A DNA stretch of 64,000 nt. Source: Amylostereum areolatum. Lineage: Eukaryota > Basidiomycota > Agaricomycetes > Russulales > Stereaceae. The notes under the pieces were generated by a model that was given only the letters and a program-made list of their open reading frames with translations, was not told where the DNA came from and ran no database searches. Position numbers and translations under genes: made by a program. Numbering within the stretch: the first letter of the stretch is position 1; each line of letters opens with the position of its first letter. This document shows, one piece after another, positions 23,954 to 34,677 of the stretch. The DNA is taken from contig SAXG01000005.1 of NCBI GenBank assembly GCA_012932865.1, forward strand, positions 558,001 to 622,000. Direction: 5' to 3'.

Positions 23954-25532
23954 TCACACAGGAGGAGGCGGGGGTGGCGCTGCATCTGTTGGAGGAGGGG
24001 GCGCCGGAGTGGCGCTTGCACTCGCCGCGCTGACCTGGGTGGGATCGTAGCCCTGTGAAGCATAATATTGCGCGTATTGGGCCTGCTGACTCGCTTGCCA
24101 CTGTTTGAACTCGGGAGAGTTGACATCGTATCCATATGCAGCCCTGTAGGAAATTAGAGACAAGCTTCCTCTCAGGAGAGAAAACATACCAATATGCGGC
24201 GTAGGCGTCGGTGTCGGTGGGTGCGGGAGCACCCCCTGCAGATGGAGTGCTGCCATCGGGGGGTGGAGGCGGCTGTTCTCCTGGGGGCGGGGGTGGGGGC
24301 GCGCCAGAGGGTGGAGGTGGAGCTGAATATCCCCCCTGCTGTATTAATCAGTACCGTCAGTGAGTAAACCAAGCACTGATAATGAGACAAAGACAGAAAG
24401 GTGCGTGGAGAAGCAGCCTGCATGCGGAGGGATACATGAGTGAAGCATACATACGGCCATGGCGCTGTAAGCGGCGTACTGGATTTGAGCTTGATGTAAC
24501 TCCATTTGCTGCCGTTGGAGCATGGTCGCAACCTTAGCGTGTTCTTGACGGACGACTTCAAGCAGGTCTTCGGTAAGAACCTTGGCGCGCGCGACCTGGC
24601 CTTCTTCAGGACCTCTGTACATCCATGAGCACGATGTATACGGGAGAACAAGTTTGTAACGCACGTTATGTGGATGTGCATAGGCTCATCAGACTCTCGA
24701 CCAGTCTCCTGGTCTACAAATCCCGATCCTTGACCCTTGATCTGTACACGTGTGCCCGTCTCTTGCTGGATGTATTTGACGAACATGCCCTAGGTAGAGA
24801 ACCGTTTCAACGGGACGTACCACCCAAGGGTTTTGGCATACTCACTGTCGGCCCAACAACCTTGGCACGAACGTTGAAGTTACGGATTGAATCGAGACCA
24901 ACAGGAAGCTTCTCTTCTGGCCATTTCCTCTGAAGAATGATGAGTCGGGAGCTACGTGAGAGAGTGGGTAGCGTACTCGTTCACGACGACCAGTGCTCTT
25001 GTCCTCTACAAGGGAGCCCATGTCTATGGAGATAAGGTCGTTGACTTTGTCGATAGCGCTTTGAAGGATCTCCTTGGTCGTGGCAGCGATATGAAGGTAC
25101 AGCGGGGGATCCTTCTCCGTGGCCTTCGCACGGTCTGGGTACCACACACCCTTGGTGCTGACTGAAGCCCCTGTCTCTTCATGAATCTACGCGGAATTTT
25201 GAGTCAAACGAGCTCGAGTGCGAGAATAGACATGTACGCACTTGGGTCTGCGTTGAACCCTTGGTCAACATGTACCTGTTCCGGACGTCGTTGATATCGA
25301 TATCATGGGTGAATTCCCCATCGTGTGGGTCCTTCTGACCGGCTCCGATAGGGGTACCACTACCCCCTGTTCCGCTGAACTGGGCAGCGATTTTGGCGGC
25401 GATGGCTGCAGCTGCAGCCGCAGCGTTTGAAGCACTTTTTCCATCTTCCGTTTTAGGGACCTTGGAGGGGGCGTCGGAAGCCTCTGGAGAGCCCTCAGGT
25501 CCAGCCTGATCCCATTTGCGTTTGGTGGACAT
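23954..25532 (-). CDS. KH-domain splicing-associated protein (KHDC4/BLOM7-like)
   Basis: Starts MSTKRKWDQAGPEG, then a poly-Ala helix (SNAAAAAAAIAAKIAAQF) as in KHDC4. A divided KH region follows: DINDVRNRYMLTKGSTQTQ, IHEETGASVSTKGVWYPD, PPLYLHIAATTKEILQSAID, then NFNVRAKVVGP, FVKYIQQETGTRVQIKGQGS and HIHIT. After this is a long helix (LTEDLLEVVRQEHAKV) and a Pro/Ala/Gln-rich tail with poly-Pro runs and AAYGYDVNSPEFKQWQASQQ, ending APPPPPPV. The human homologue binds RNA and splicing factors in the nucleus. The gene is convergent with the dehydrogenase (227 bp apart) and divergent from the sterol dehydrogenase-like gene. A longer start upstream is in frame but less likely. Confidence 0.85.
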
Positions 25533-25856
25533 AGGGGTAGACGAAGCAAGGAGAACTTGACGGGAATAAGTGTGAGGTGGTGAGCGAGAGACCGGTCGCG
25601 GCATTGAACGATATTCAAGTTGTTGCCCTTTGTTTGGCGCTGGCAACCTCCGACCGTGCTGCGTCGGATCCCCTTTGTGCGGTGGGCCGGGTTTGCGACT
25701 CGGTATCTACTAACTGCAACTCTGCAGTCTGCCGGCTTGCTTCGGCTTGCAGCTGTGCAGACATATCCGTCCCTAAGATAATTGGCGTCGCGACACACAA
25801 GTATTGCATGCGGGACATTCCCTAGCAATCCTTGCATCCCCACTGCCGGAATTGAT
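25533..25856. promoter_or_regulatory. Divergent intergenic region, KH protein and 3-beta-HSD-like gene
   Basis: The opposed start codons are 324 bp apart. Contains tgc-rich imperfect repeats around 25720-25760 (tctgcagtctgccggcttgcttcggcttgcagctgtgcag). No named element recognised. Confidence 0.35.
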
Positions 25857-27457
25857 ATGGACCCGTTCACCTTCTTCGTCTCCCTCGCCTTGCCCTTCTT
25901 CGTGCTCTATCTCTATTTTCGCATCAATGACGCCAAACTTATGAACCTCCCGGCCGATGTTGCAAAAGGGTTTTCGCCGCGTAGGATCACTCCAAAGTCT
26001 GCGCGAGAAGCAGAGACAGCATTTTTGAATAACCCCATCTCGATAGAGGGTCGGCTACCTCCCAAGACTGGTCGTCGGTATATTGTTATCGGAGGAGTGG
26101 GTAGATGCATCCCTTTGTATTCTACTTCTCATTGAAACTCTGTCTTTAGGCAGGCTTCCTGGGAGGGTGGATCATTCGTCATCTGCTCGAACGAGGAGAA
26201 GACCCTCGACGCATTCGCGTCCTCGATATCCGACCACCTACTCGCCCCGATCTTACAACAGGGATAGCTCGCGATATCAACTTTCTCAATGTTGACATAT
26301 CCGACAAGGCTGCCGTCGACGCTGCCTTTCACTCCCCTTGGCCGCCTTCGAATGGGCCTCCGGACACCACCGTTTTCCACACCGCTGCTACCATCCGATT
26401 CTACGAACGACATCCCGATCTTGTTCATCTTTCCTCCAAAGTTAACGTGCAAGGGACGCAGAACGTCGTCGACGCAGCGCGCAGCATTGGTGCTTCGGCG
26501 CTTGTTTACACATCCTCCGGCTCCGTCCTCGTCCGCCGCACCCGTTTCTGGCTGTGGCCTTGGGAAAAGCAACCAGCTCGCTTCACGCAAACCTTTACCG
26601 ACGACGATTCCATTATTCCTGCCCGTGGCGATGATATGTTTTCCAATTATGCCGTGACCAAGATCCAAGCGGAACGTCTCATCCGAGCCGCAGACGCTTC
26701 CCCGTCAGGTTCCACTGTCCTACGTACTGGATGCATCCGTCCCGGCAATGGTATATTCGGGCCAGGAGGCGATATTCTCTGTGGCGCATACCTTGTGCGA
26801 CAGGTCAACCCGACCTGGATCAGCAACATCCTCCAAAATTTTGTTTATGTTGAGAATGCGTCGCTCGCCCACCTTTGCTACGAGCGCTGTCTTCTTGACA
26901 CGCTGTCCGGATCGTCCAACCCCGACCTCGGTGGACAAGCGTTCTGTGTCACGGACGCTGGACCTCCGATCACATACGGAGATGTATACCTCACCCTAAA
27001 CACGCTCACCGACGGTCTCACTACCTTCCCAGAGATGTCTGCGACAAGCATGCTCTTCCTCGCGACAGTATTTGAGAAGGTTTACCTGGCCCGCACGTTC
27101 ATGCGGGCGTCCACGTCTGCGATCGTGCGCCGTCTCGGAGCACTGGTGCCAGCCCTCAACGGAGACCTAGTCAACCTGCAGCCTTCGCTGTTTGCTCTTA
27201 CCCAAGTTCACCTTATCTTTGACGATTCCCGGGCCCGATTGCCGTTGGAGAAGGGCGGGCTGGGGTACTCGCCGCCGTGGACGACATTGGACGGTCTGTG
27301 TAAGCTCGTCGACGAGCACAAAAAGGCCGGCGGCAAGGGTGAGGAGCGATCCATGGCAGGGGGAGTCAGCTTTGGCTTCATCTCAAGCAAGGCAGGGCGA
27401 GGTGTTGGGAGAGTCATAGAGAACATGGGCGTCGATCCCTCGATGGCGAGGAATTGA
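25857..27457 (+). CDS. 3-beta-hydroxysteroid dehydrogenase-type NAD-dependent membrane enzyme
   Basis: Extended short-chain dehydrogenase of the 3-beta-HSD/Erg26-like family. An N-terminal hydrophobic segment (FFVSLALPFFVLYLYF) probably anchors it in the ER. The nucleotide-binding motif GGVGFLGGW is made by splicing at an intron near 26098-26150. Next come VLDIRPPTR, FHTAATIRFYERHP and VNVQGTQNVVDAARSIGAS, and the catalytic YAVTK (YxxxK). The substrate side has FVYVENASLAHLCYERCLL. Erg26 proteins act in C4-demethylation of sterols; this protein is longer, with a second hydrophobic region near FEKVYLARTF, and may be a paralogue with a different lipid substrate. The start ATG at 25857 follows stop-containing sequence only loosely, so it is likely but not certain. 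Confidence 0.8.
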
Positions 27458-28273
27458 GGGTGTCATCTACTTTGCTCAGAGTGCTGGACCTTTCGCCCTG
27501 GAAAAATTCAAATGTCTTGCATCCATCTCGTTTGGTCAGTCGACAGCAAGTCCCGGTCGTCACGCCTCCTTGAGGGTGCACGATCCCCTCTCAGAAGTTT
27601 TAACGAGAATTTAGATGTTGAATGTCCGGCAAAGGAAGCCGTTGTGTCTTGCGCCGGGGGGCGTCCTTTCCATCATACAAGGCCATACACTGATACAGTA
27701 TGTTTTGCATTTCGCACTATCTGCACCGCCCAAGATTGATATTCGTAGCTTCGCAGAATCGTGGGTCGTACGTACGTACTTATAATCAAGTCATTGCCAC
27801 GGTGCGGCTCACGGTCATGTTTAGACTCGAACCAATCCCTATCTTGGGTGATGAGTATCAGAGTCCCGCCCATGATCTCCGTGATCTGCTCTCTCAAACT
27901 TTACTCGAGCATCGATGTCCTCAAAACCGTCGTCGCGAAACGGCCATAGTGAGTATCCTACCACAAGCTATTGGTCCGGTGACGGTGTAATGCGAAAGTG
28001 GTCTGCAACCCGAAGAACACCGCGAGCGTCTGAGTCTGGTCAGGCATGTCTCAAGCGTGGGGACTTTGTCATTTTCATCACAACGGCACTTCTTCCCTCA
28101 TTACAACATCGCGGATAATGATACGCACCGCCGACGACACCCTGGTGGAGTTATCAATTGAAGCATCAACCACGAGGACCAGAATATGCTTCGCGTTTCG
28201 CACGTCGTTTGCAGTGTTGGTAGCTCGCCGATGATCCCGGTGCCCCTATGATATATAGCTTTGAAGGGTCAAG
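27458..28273. other. Intergenic region upstream of the first membrane protein
   Basis: About 815 bp with no supported gene. Several short frames exist on both strands. A short sequence (tatg-tt-gc-tttcgcac type, near 27700 and 28186) occurs twice imperfectly. This may be decayed coding sequence, but nothing identifiable remains. Confidence 0.35.
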
Positions 28274-29591
28274 ATGTTCGTCCAATCAGTCCCCCATCCT
28301 GACTATTGCAAGATGCCTATGCAAATCGATGTGGCAGAATTGGCAGGGTTAGCCGCCGAAGGGCCTCTCTATGGCGAGTATATTCAGCTCATACAGTGAT
28401 CACGCGGGCTAATGTCGTTGACGAGTAGGCATCTTTTTATGCCTTTTTGTCGTCTCAGCGTACGACCTGATCGTCCGAAAGGGCAAAAAATCCCACATCA
28501 GCATGCCTATGGCCTTCACTGGCATTTCGTTGATTCTACTGGCTACGGCGCGTTTTATAATCGATACGACGAACGTGTTTGTGGCCTTCGTTGGCCACGA
28601 CCCGCGCTCAGAGCGCATCGTGTACCTCCAGGACGTCAAGCAACAGCTATTTACGACTAAACATTGCATCTTGATCACTGCACTGACCATTGGTGATTCA
28701 TTCGTCGTAAGCGGTCTTTCGCGGTTTTCTATTACACGTTATCACATCTGCACAGAGTTACCGTTGCTGGATAGTGTGGGGGAAGAGGCTGTACATCATC
28801 CTGCTCCCGGTCACACTTACCGCGGGAAGTTTCGGTGCGCAAATCCATTCGCATCTTAATATAATGCGCAGAGTGTAACAAGATGTGTTCAACAGCGTCT
28901 GGAACGTATCTCATGTGGTCCTACAGCAACTTACCCAACCAAACGGTACTCACCGAACAGAAATGGCTCAAACCGCTCTTCAGCCTTAGTCTGGCCTCGA
29001 ATGCCGTAGCCACCTGTGAGCATCTATTCACCCTTCGGTTTCGCCGGTTTCTGATCAGAATCAAAGCACTGCTGGCATATCGTATCTGGGACGTTGAGCG
29101 TCAATCGGCCCACGCGTTGGACAACAGTCAAGCGAGGCTCATGCCTATCGTTCGCATTGTCCTCGAAAGTGGCGCAATCAACGCGGCATATCTCTTCGCA
29201 TATGTGATGTGTCTATCCGTAGGCTCTCAGGGTTTGGAGCTTATGTCTGAAATGGTGTGTATCTGATACTCTAGCCAAAACATCTAGGTTGTGAACGCTT
29301 TCGCAGGCTACGCCTCTGACCGGTATCGTCTTCACCATCGTCATCGTGCGTATAGCGTTTCACCAGGAGAAAGACGGGTACTGGTCGACAAAGCCTACAA
29401 CTCTCCGATTCACACGCCAGAAGAAAGTGACGCGGTCGACGGACATCCTAACTACGACCCAACACGGTATCATCACGGTAGAACTTGCCGGAGACGATAC
29501 CCTTACACGGGACGACCTCGACCATGGTTTACAATCACGGGGATCCGACCTCAACATGACGGAGGTAATAAAGGAGACAGATCGTCCATGA
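28274..29591 (+). CDS. Multi-pass (about seven TM) membrane protein, mushroom-expanded family
   Basis: A member of a large uncharacterised family of seven-helix proteins in agaricomycetes. Hydrophobic segments in order: IFLCLFVVSAYDLI, MAFTGISLILLATARFII, ILITALTIGDSFVV followed by the family-typical YRCWIVWGKRLYIILLPVTL, LASNAVATCLLAYRIW, RIVLESGAINAAYLFAYVMC, and ATPLTGIVFTIVIVRIAFHQ. A hydrophilic tail ends KETDRP. Two in-frame ATGs (28274 and 28313) could start it. The first intron appears to use a GC donor after PLYG. Function unknown; the topology resembles a receptor or transporter but no signature proves either. Convergent with the FAD oxidase 129 bp away. Confidence 0.65.
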
Positions 29592-29720
29592 GTCTGCGAC
29601 ACAATCTTATTTATCACCACGCTACATGGCTTCGTCCTCGCCGAGGAGCCTGAACAAGACGCACATATGTACATTGATTCTTCTTTGGTCCGAAAGGCAC
29701 CCTTGTAAACTTCACATCGT

Positions 29721-31357
29721 CTAGAGACTGTGGTCGGGTTCAATCACGAAGCCTTTGCTCCAAATCTGCTTCGGATCATACTTGGCCTTAACCTTTCGCA
29801 GCCTTGGGAGGTTCTGGCCAAAAACGTCCTCCGCTCTCTCGTCGCCCTGACACATGTTGAGGAACCACCCGAGGTCGTTGCCACTCAGCGCAGCGTTCGT
29901 CTCGCGGACGTATGAGACGGTGGATAAATTGAAGGCCTTCACTGCTTCAACGGAAGCGTCCGTGGTGGACCTATAGAAGAACGATGAGAACTGTTTGAGA
30001 TTTGCGAGTATAACTGCGAATCACGAACCGCCCTTGAATTGCCATCCAATTATGAGGGGTACGCGTCCGGAGCGCCGTCTCTGTGGGACCCACCTCCACG
30101 ATTTTTTCAGAACTGGCGAGGTCCCAGAGCACGGTTGTGCTACGAACATTCTCGTTTGTCTCGGTGAAATTGACCCATTTCTCCCATACGCCGAGGATAA
30201 GCTCAGAAAAGAAATTGGAGAATATAGTTCCCCGGATCGCCAGCCGTCGAGGAGCTGCTGCAAGACCTGCGTCGGCACCATGTGAAACCGCGAGCATGCC
30301 GGGCGCAGTGACAATCTTCTCGAAGACGGGCTTCACGTCTCCTGCTCTGAACGGTGCCAGAATCACCTTGGAGCGTGTTCCGTCATGATCGCCCGCAACC
30401 CACGGTAGGATAGTGACAGAAGGCTGTTCACAACATTAAAATAATGAGTGCCCAAATGCGAATGTAGTCATGAGCCAGACTCGTACGTTAAAGTGAGGGG
30501 CGGGGCGGGAAAAACTGATCGTCAACCGTTCTCTGGGTGTCTGAGTGACCTTCCATTCCTATGAACTGAGGTCAGTCACAGATGCATATTCTTAATACGT
30601 CTCTTCTTGCCTGTATGATCTTCAAAACCTTGACGATCTCCTTCCCAGGGTACGCGATGACGCCGACAGTGAACGGGCCAGCAGGTGGATAGGCCTTGAA
30701 TGTCATTTCAACAACGATGCCGAACTGGCCTCCTCCTCCTATAAAATTTGTATAAAACACGGTCAACGTCCTTGTAGGTTACGTAGGTGAGTACGGAGGG
30801 TACGCACCACGTATCGCCCAGAAAAGATCCGGCTCCTGGTCGACATTTGTCTTGACAATACGCCCATCAGAAAGGACGACAGTAGCGTCGAGCAAGTTGT
30901 CAATCGCTAGCCCGTGATCGCCGCTGAGAGACCCGTAGCCTCCGCCCAACGTAAACCCGCCAACACCAACAAACCAGAAAGGTCCACCGACAACATCAAC
31001 ACCCTCCTCTTCGCAGACCTCGTAAACGTCCCCCCAACGTGCGCCACCTTCAACAGTCACTGTCTGTTTGTCTGCAGCTACGGTGACCTTATTCAGCTTG
31101 GATAGGTCAATAACGATGCCGCCGTCCGAGCTTGCCCACGTGGAAGAGTGCGCGCCACCTCCCTTGACAGCGATCTCGAGTGGGGGGGATTGCGATGTCG
31201 CAAAGAGAACAACTGGGGGAATATCCGAATATGTTATCGGCTGCACGATATACTTGGCAGGTAGAGTAGAGAGATCAGAGTTATAACGGAGAGCGTCGGT
31301 GTAGGCCTGGCCAGAGACTGCAGTCAAGATCTGGCCTTGTATATTGATGGTCTCCAT
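29721..31357 (-). CDS. Berberine-bridge-type FAD-linked oxidase (PCMH fold)
   Basis: FAD-binding oxidoreductase of the BBE/vanillyl-alcohol-oxidase superfamily. Likely start METINIQGQILTAVSG (ATG complement 31355-31357); an in-frame ATG at 31513 would add 52 atypical residues. FAD domain: LEIAVKGGGAHSSTW with a His in the position often bonded to flavin, GIVIDLSKLNKVTV, EGGARWGDVYEVCEEEGVD, FVGVGGFTLGGGYGSLSGDH, DNLLDATVVLSDG, DLFWAIRG and, after splicing, GGQFGIVVEMTFKAYPP. The substrate-binding middle is split by introns. The C-terminal BBE motif is NLPRLRKVKAKYDPKQIW. Such enzymes oxidise sugars, alcohols or secondary metabolites. No clear signal peptide is seen, so it may be intracellular, unlike many family members. 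Confidence 0.82.
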
Positions 31358-32645
31358 AAGAGAGAGATTGGGCATTTCTTGCACGATAATTGGCGTTTGG
31401 GTTTGAACGGGGAAGGCAGTCGAGCACCATGCTGATCCATCGTGTACTTGTAAGAGCTTGTAAGTCGGGATCACCGGGGAATCTGGGAACATCCACAAGC
31501 GCCTGCCGCCCAAACTGGCCTACATAACCGGAGTTTGCCCTTGGAAGCTGGAACTCTCAAGCTCAAGCTGGCTCAAGCTCAAGAAAACCTTGAGAAAACC
31601 TACGCGTTACGCGTTACGCCGTTACCCAGTTTCTCCTTCCCCTTCCCCCGTCCCCTCCCTTTTTTGCAGCGGCCTGTATTCAATACCAACTTTGGATCAT
31701 CCGTTATACATCCAGTCTGTTATCATAAATGCTAGCAGTACCATCGTCAGAAATGCTGGTGATCTTCCGATGCCGATGCCGCTTTGGGGCGGCGCTGTGA
31801 CCAGGTTATTGTACTTGCAGCTCTGTGCATGGGTAAGTCTTACTCCATTCACTACAAAGATCAGCATCTGACTGCTCCTGCATCATTTCTTCCCGACCAC
31901 TGATGACAGCCATACGCTTCTCAGGTTCCATCTCGTCGACCTGTGCCGTCGGGAGCAGGTGGCATATCTACACACGATACCCTCGCAAATAAGATATCTC
32001 TACACCCCGCCTCGCTCCAACCTCGTCCGGCATGGTGGTCCCTAGTGGACATACAGTAGTATGCGTAATATGTAGGTTCAGGGGAGGTAGTAGTGTGTTC
32101 GATTCGTATCAATGATTCCCGCGTCGGAGCCCTACGACCAAGTCACCAGGTTATGCCACTGCGTTGTGGTCAATATCAACTTTGCTGGCTTAGGAACTTC
32201 GATGTCTCGTACTGGGCCCATGGGATGCTGACGAGGAAAGTGTCCATTTCATTGCCCCCTTAGAAGCATCAATAGGATATCTTGCCAACATGATGATGTT
32301 GGTCCCTACAGTTTCAACCGTTCTCATCTTTTCTGACCGTCTTCAAACCCAACATTCGGGCACTCATAAGCGCCGTCCTCCTCCTCAAATGCCGGCAGAT
32401 CTCCCATCGGAAAGCCTTCCCACCCGCTTCACCTCTCGATTGGTAGCTTTTTGGCTTGCTCTCGCCCTCTCTCTCACGACCTGCTGTTCTTATATCGTCC
32501 CATCCTTACCGCAGCGATCCTGGACTATGACACAATGGGATTCATTATTTGAACTCATACAAGGCACCGGTACGAACGTTCGCACCATAACCCATCTATT
32601 GTACATGCCTTGACCCAGGAACCGCGGTTCTTTCTAGAGTCTTTA
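31358..32645. other. Intergenic region between the FAD oxidase and second membrane protein
   Basis: About 1.3 kb. Contains overlapping short repeats of ctcaagctcaag/ctggctcaag near 31555-31590 and gcgttacgcgttacgccgttac near 31600-31625, then a CT-rich tract. No gene is supported; the stretch from 32290 may hold 5' exons of the membrane protein. Confidence 0.4.
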
Positions 32646-34383
32646 ATGAAGTCGCTTGATGTTCTCCTCGGCATAATCATGTGAGTCTGGCAACGCCAAC
32701 GACACCTTTTGTCGCCCGCTAATGGTGACTGATTATAGATGGGAGTTAGTTGCGAATATCTCGTTTGACTGGAGCACTTTAACCGGAACGCGTCGAAGGC
32801 GATGGACATTCTGGGTAGGCTGTTCTTCAGGCTTCAGACCTGTATAACACAGTGCTTATGTATCATGCCCGTTAAGATTTATATGGCGTGCCGGGTGTTA
32901 CCCTTGCTCCACGTCTCCATGGTGGTCTCAGATGCCGGAGGAACCCGCGCGTCAGGTTGCAAGGTAGGTCCCATCTTCCTACCGTCATCCACATGTAGCC
33001 TCATGGAAGATCAGGCCCTTCTGGGTGGCACTGTGAGCCTCGTTCGATCATCATGTTTAACCATGACGAAGCTCACACCATACCGCGCATAGTGGTTCGG
33101 CGTGTGCGCATTCATGACTTCGTCGTTATTGATGATGATTCGCACGTATGTCGTCAACCCTGACAACCCAGCCAGCTATATTTCCTCAACATCCTCTTTT
33201 AGGGTGGCGATTTGGAAAAGTAACTACGTAGCGTTACTCATTGCGACAGTGGTGTGGCTCGGCAATGCAGCCAACCTCATTCGTAGTAAGCATTACATTT
33301 CCACTCCCTCCTTCCTCCTGAGGCTAATTTCCATGCTAGCATTTTCCAGAGTAGGAGACTCTTATTGTATATGCGATGGCTTACTGACATCGTATAGCTG
33401 CGCGTGGCGCCATCTTCGCTTCTTTCGGGCACATTCTGCAGCTTTCTCAATCCAGAAACGTCTCTAGGTGGATTCTCGGGGGAACTTGCCACCGAGCTCG
33501 TCATTCTTGTCATGATGTTGAGTGGTCTGTTGCGCTGGCGCACGACGGGGACATACTCTGAAATATGGAGGATGCTCTACCGCCATGGTTTAGTGTGGCT
33601 GTTGTTGGCCATCATAACCGAGGTCCCCGTGTTGGTAAGTGGCTAGTACGTTCTCTAACCGTGTTGACCTTTTCGAATGGCGTGTACAGCTTCTGTTGGG
33701 TCTTGACCTGAATCGTACGTCGGTTTGATTCGAGCTCGATCCCTCGCTGAACCGGATTATTCCCACCATTGAAGAGCCTATGGATCTGGTATTTGTGTCA
33801 CTTGCATTGTTCATGCCCCTGCTCACCAGTCGACTCGATTGCAGGTATTCACAACCCCCGCTAGTAAGATATCCATTGGAAACTCAACGGGTACTGATCG
33901 GCTCTGACACCTACGATCATAAGTAACTTTAATGTGTGTTTCCCCCCCCAAATGAACATGTCCGTACATGCCAATGCCTTCCGCAGATCCATCGGTGCAG
34001 CACGCATGCACAGAAGTCTTGTACGCAATGCCGAGTACTCCACTATCCCACCACCAAGGTTAGTTTGCTCAAAATCATCATCACCCTGCGTTCTTCGCCC
34101 ACAAGTGTCCAGAACGGGCAACACTTCGCTGATACAGGTCCCGAGCTCGCCCTTCAGCCCGACACGGTTCAAGCGCACAATGCGCGGTCTCAGCAGGGAT
34201 ACGATTCCGACACCGTTTCCCATCCGCGAGCTCCAGGTGGAGATCCACACAACCAGGGAGGAGCATGTGGACGATAGCGATGTGTTGGATCCAGAGACCG
34301 ACCTTGATGCCGAGACTAGCCTCGATTGGAAAAACGCTCAGAGGTTTCTGGATAGACGTAGCACAATCAAAGGACGGCGTTGA
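32646..34383 (+). CDS. Second multi-pass membrane protein of a mushroom-expanded family
   Basis: Seven-helix-like protein of a different subgroup from the one at 28.3-29.6 kb. Recognisable pieces: LDVLLGIIIWELVANISFDW with RRRRWTFW, VKIYMACRVLPLLHVSMV, FRVAIWKSNYVALLIATVVW with LGNAANLIR, GELATELVILVMMLSG, and YRHGLVWLLLAIITEVPVLL. A family-typical loop before the cytosolic tail reads FRRSIGAARMHRSLV. The hydrophilic tail ends RSTIKGRR. The true start may lie upstream (ATG at 32526 is possible) and the exon after WTFW is only approximately placed. No catalytic motif is seen and function is unknown. It may be membrane sensing, by analogy only. Confidence 0.58.
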
Positions 34384-34677
34384 AGTTCTCGATATCTTGT
34401 ACAAATCATGGCAGATCATGGCAATCTAGCTACAGCAGAACAGGCGATAGCGCAATGGACAAACCAGAGATTCCATGCCGAGTACTATGTGATGCTCCGT
34501 CAACCATTGTCAGACTACTTACTCAAGTTGAAAGTTGACGAGCGTTCTGTGCTTGGGCAACGAATCAATGCCATTGCAAGCACAATAATCTCCAGTGGAA
34601 TGTATATAGTATATAAACAATGTATATGCTGCCAGTCTCGACACAGCACAGCAGTCGAGTCAAATCATCCTCCCACA

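Noticed and set aside
27690..28230. Short duplicated stretch tatg-tt-gc-tttcgcac
   Set aside because: Only about 19 bp with several mismatches; too weak to call a repeat or a gene remnant.
31555..31626. Overlapping caagctcaag and gcgttacgcgttac repeats
   Set aside because: Simple local slippage repeats in an intergenic region; not a CRISPR or satellite array.
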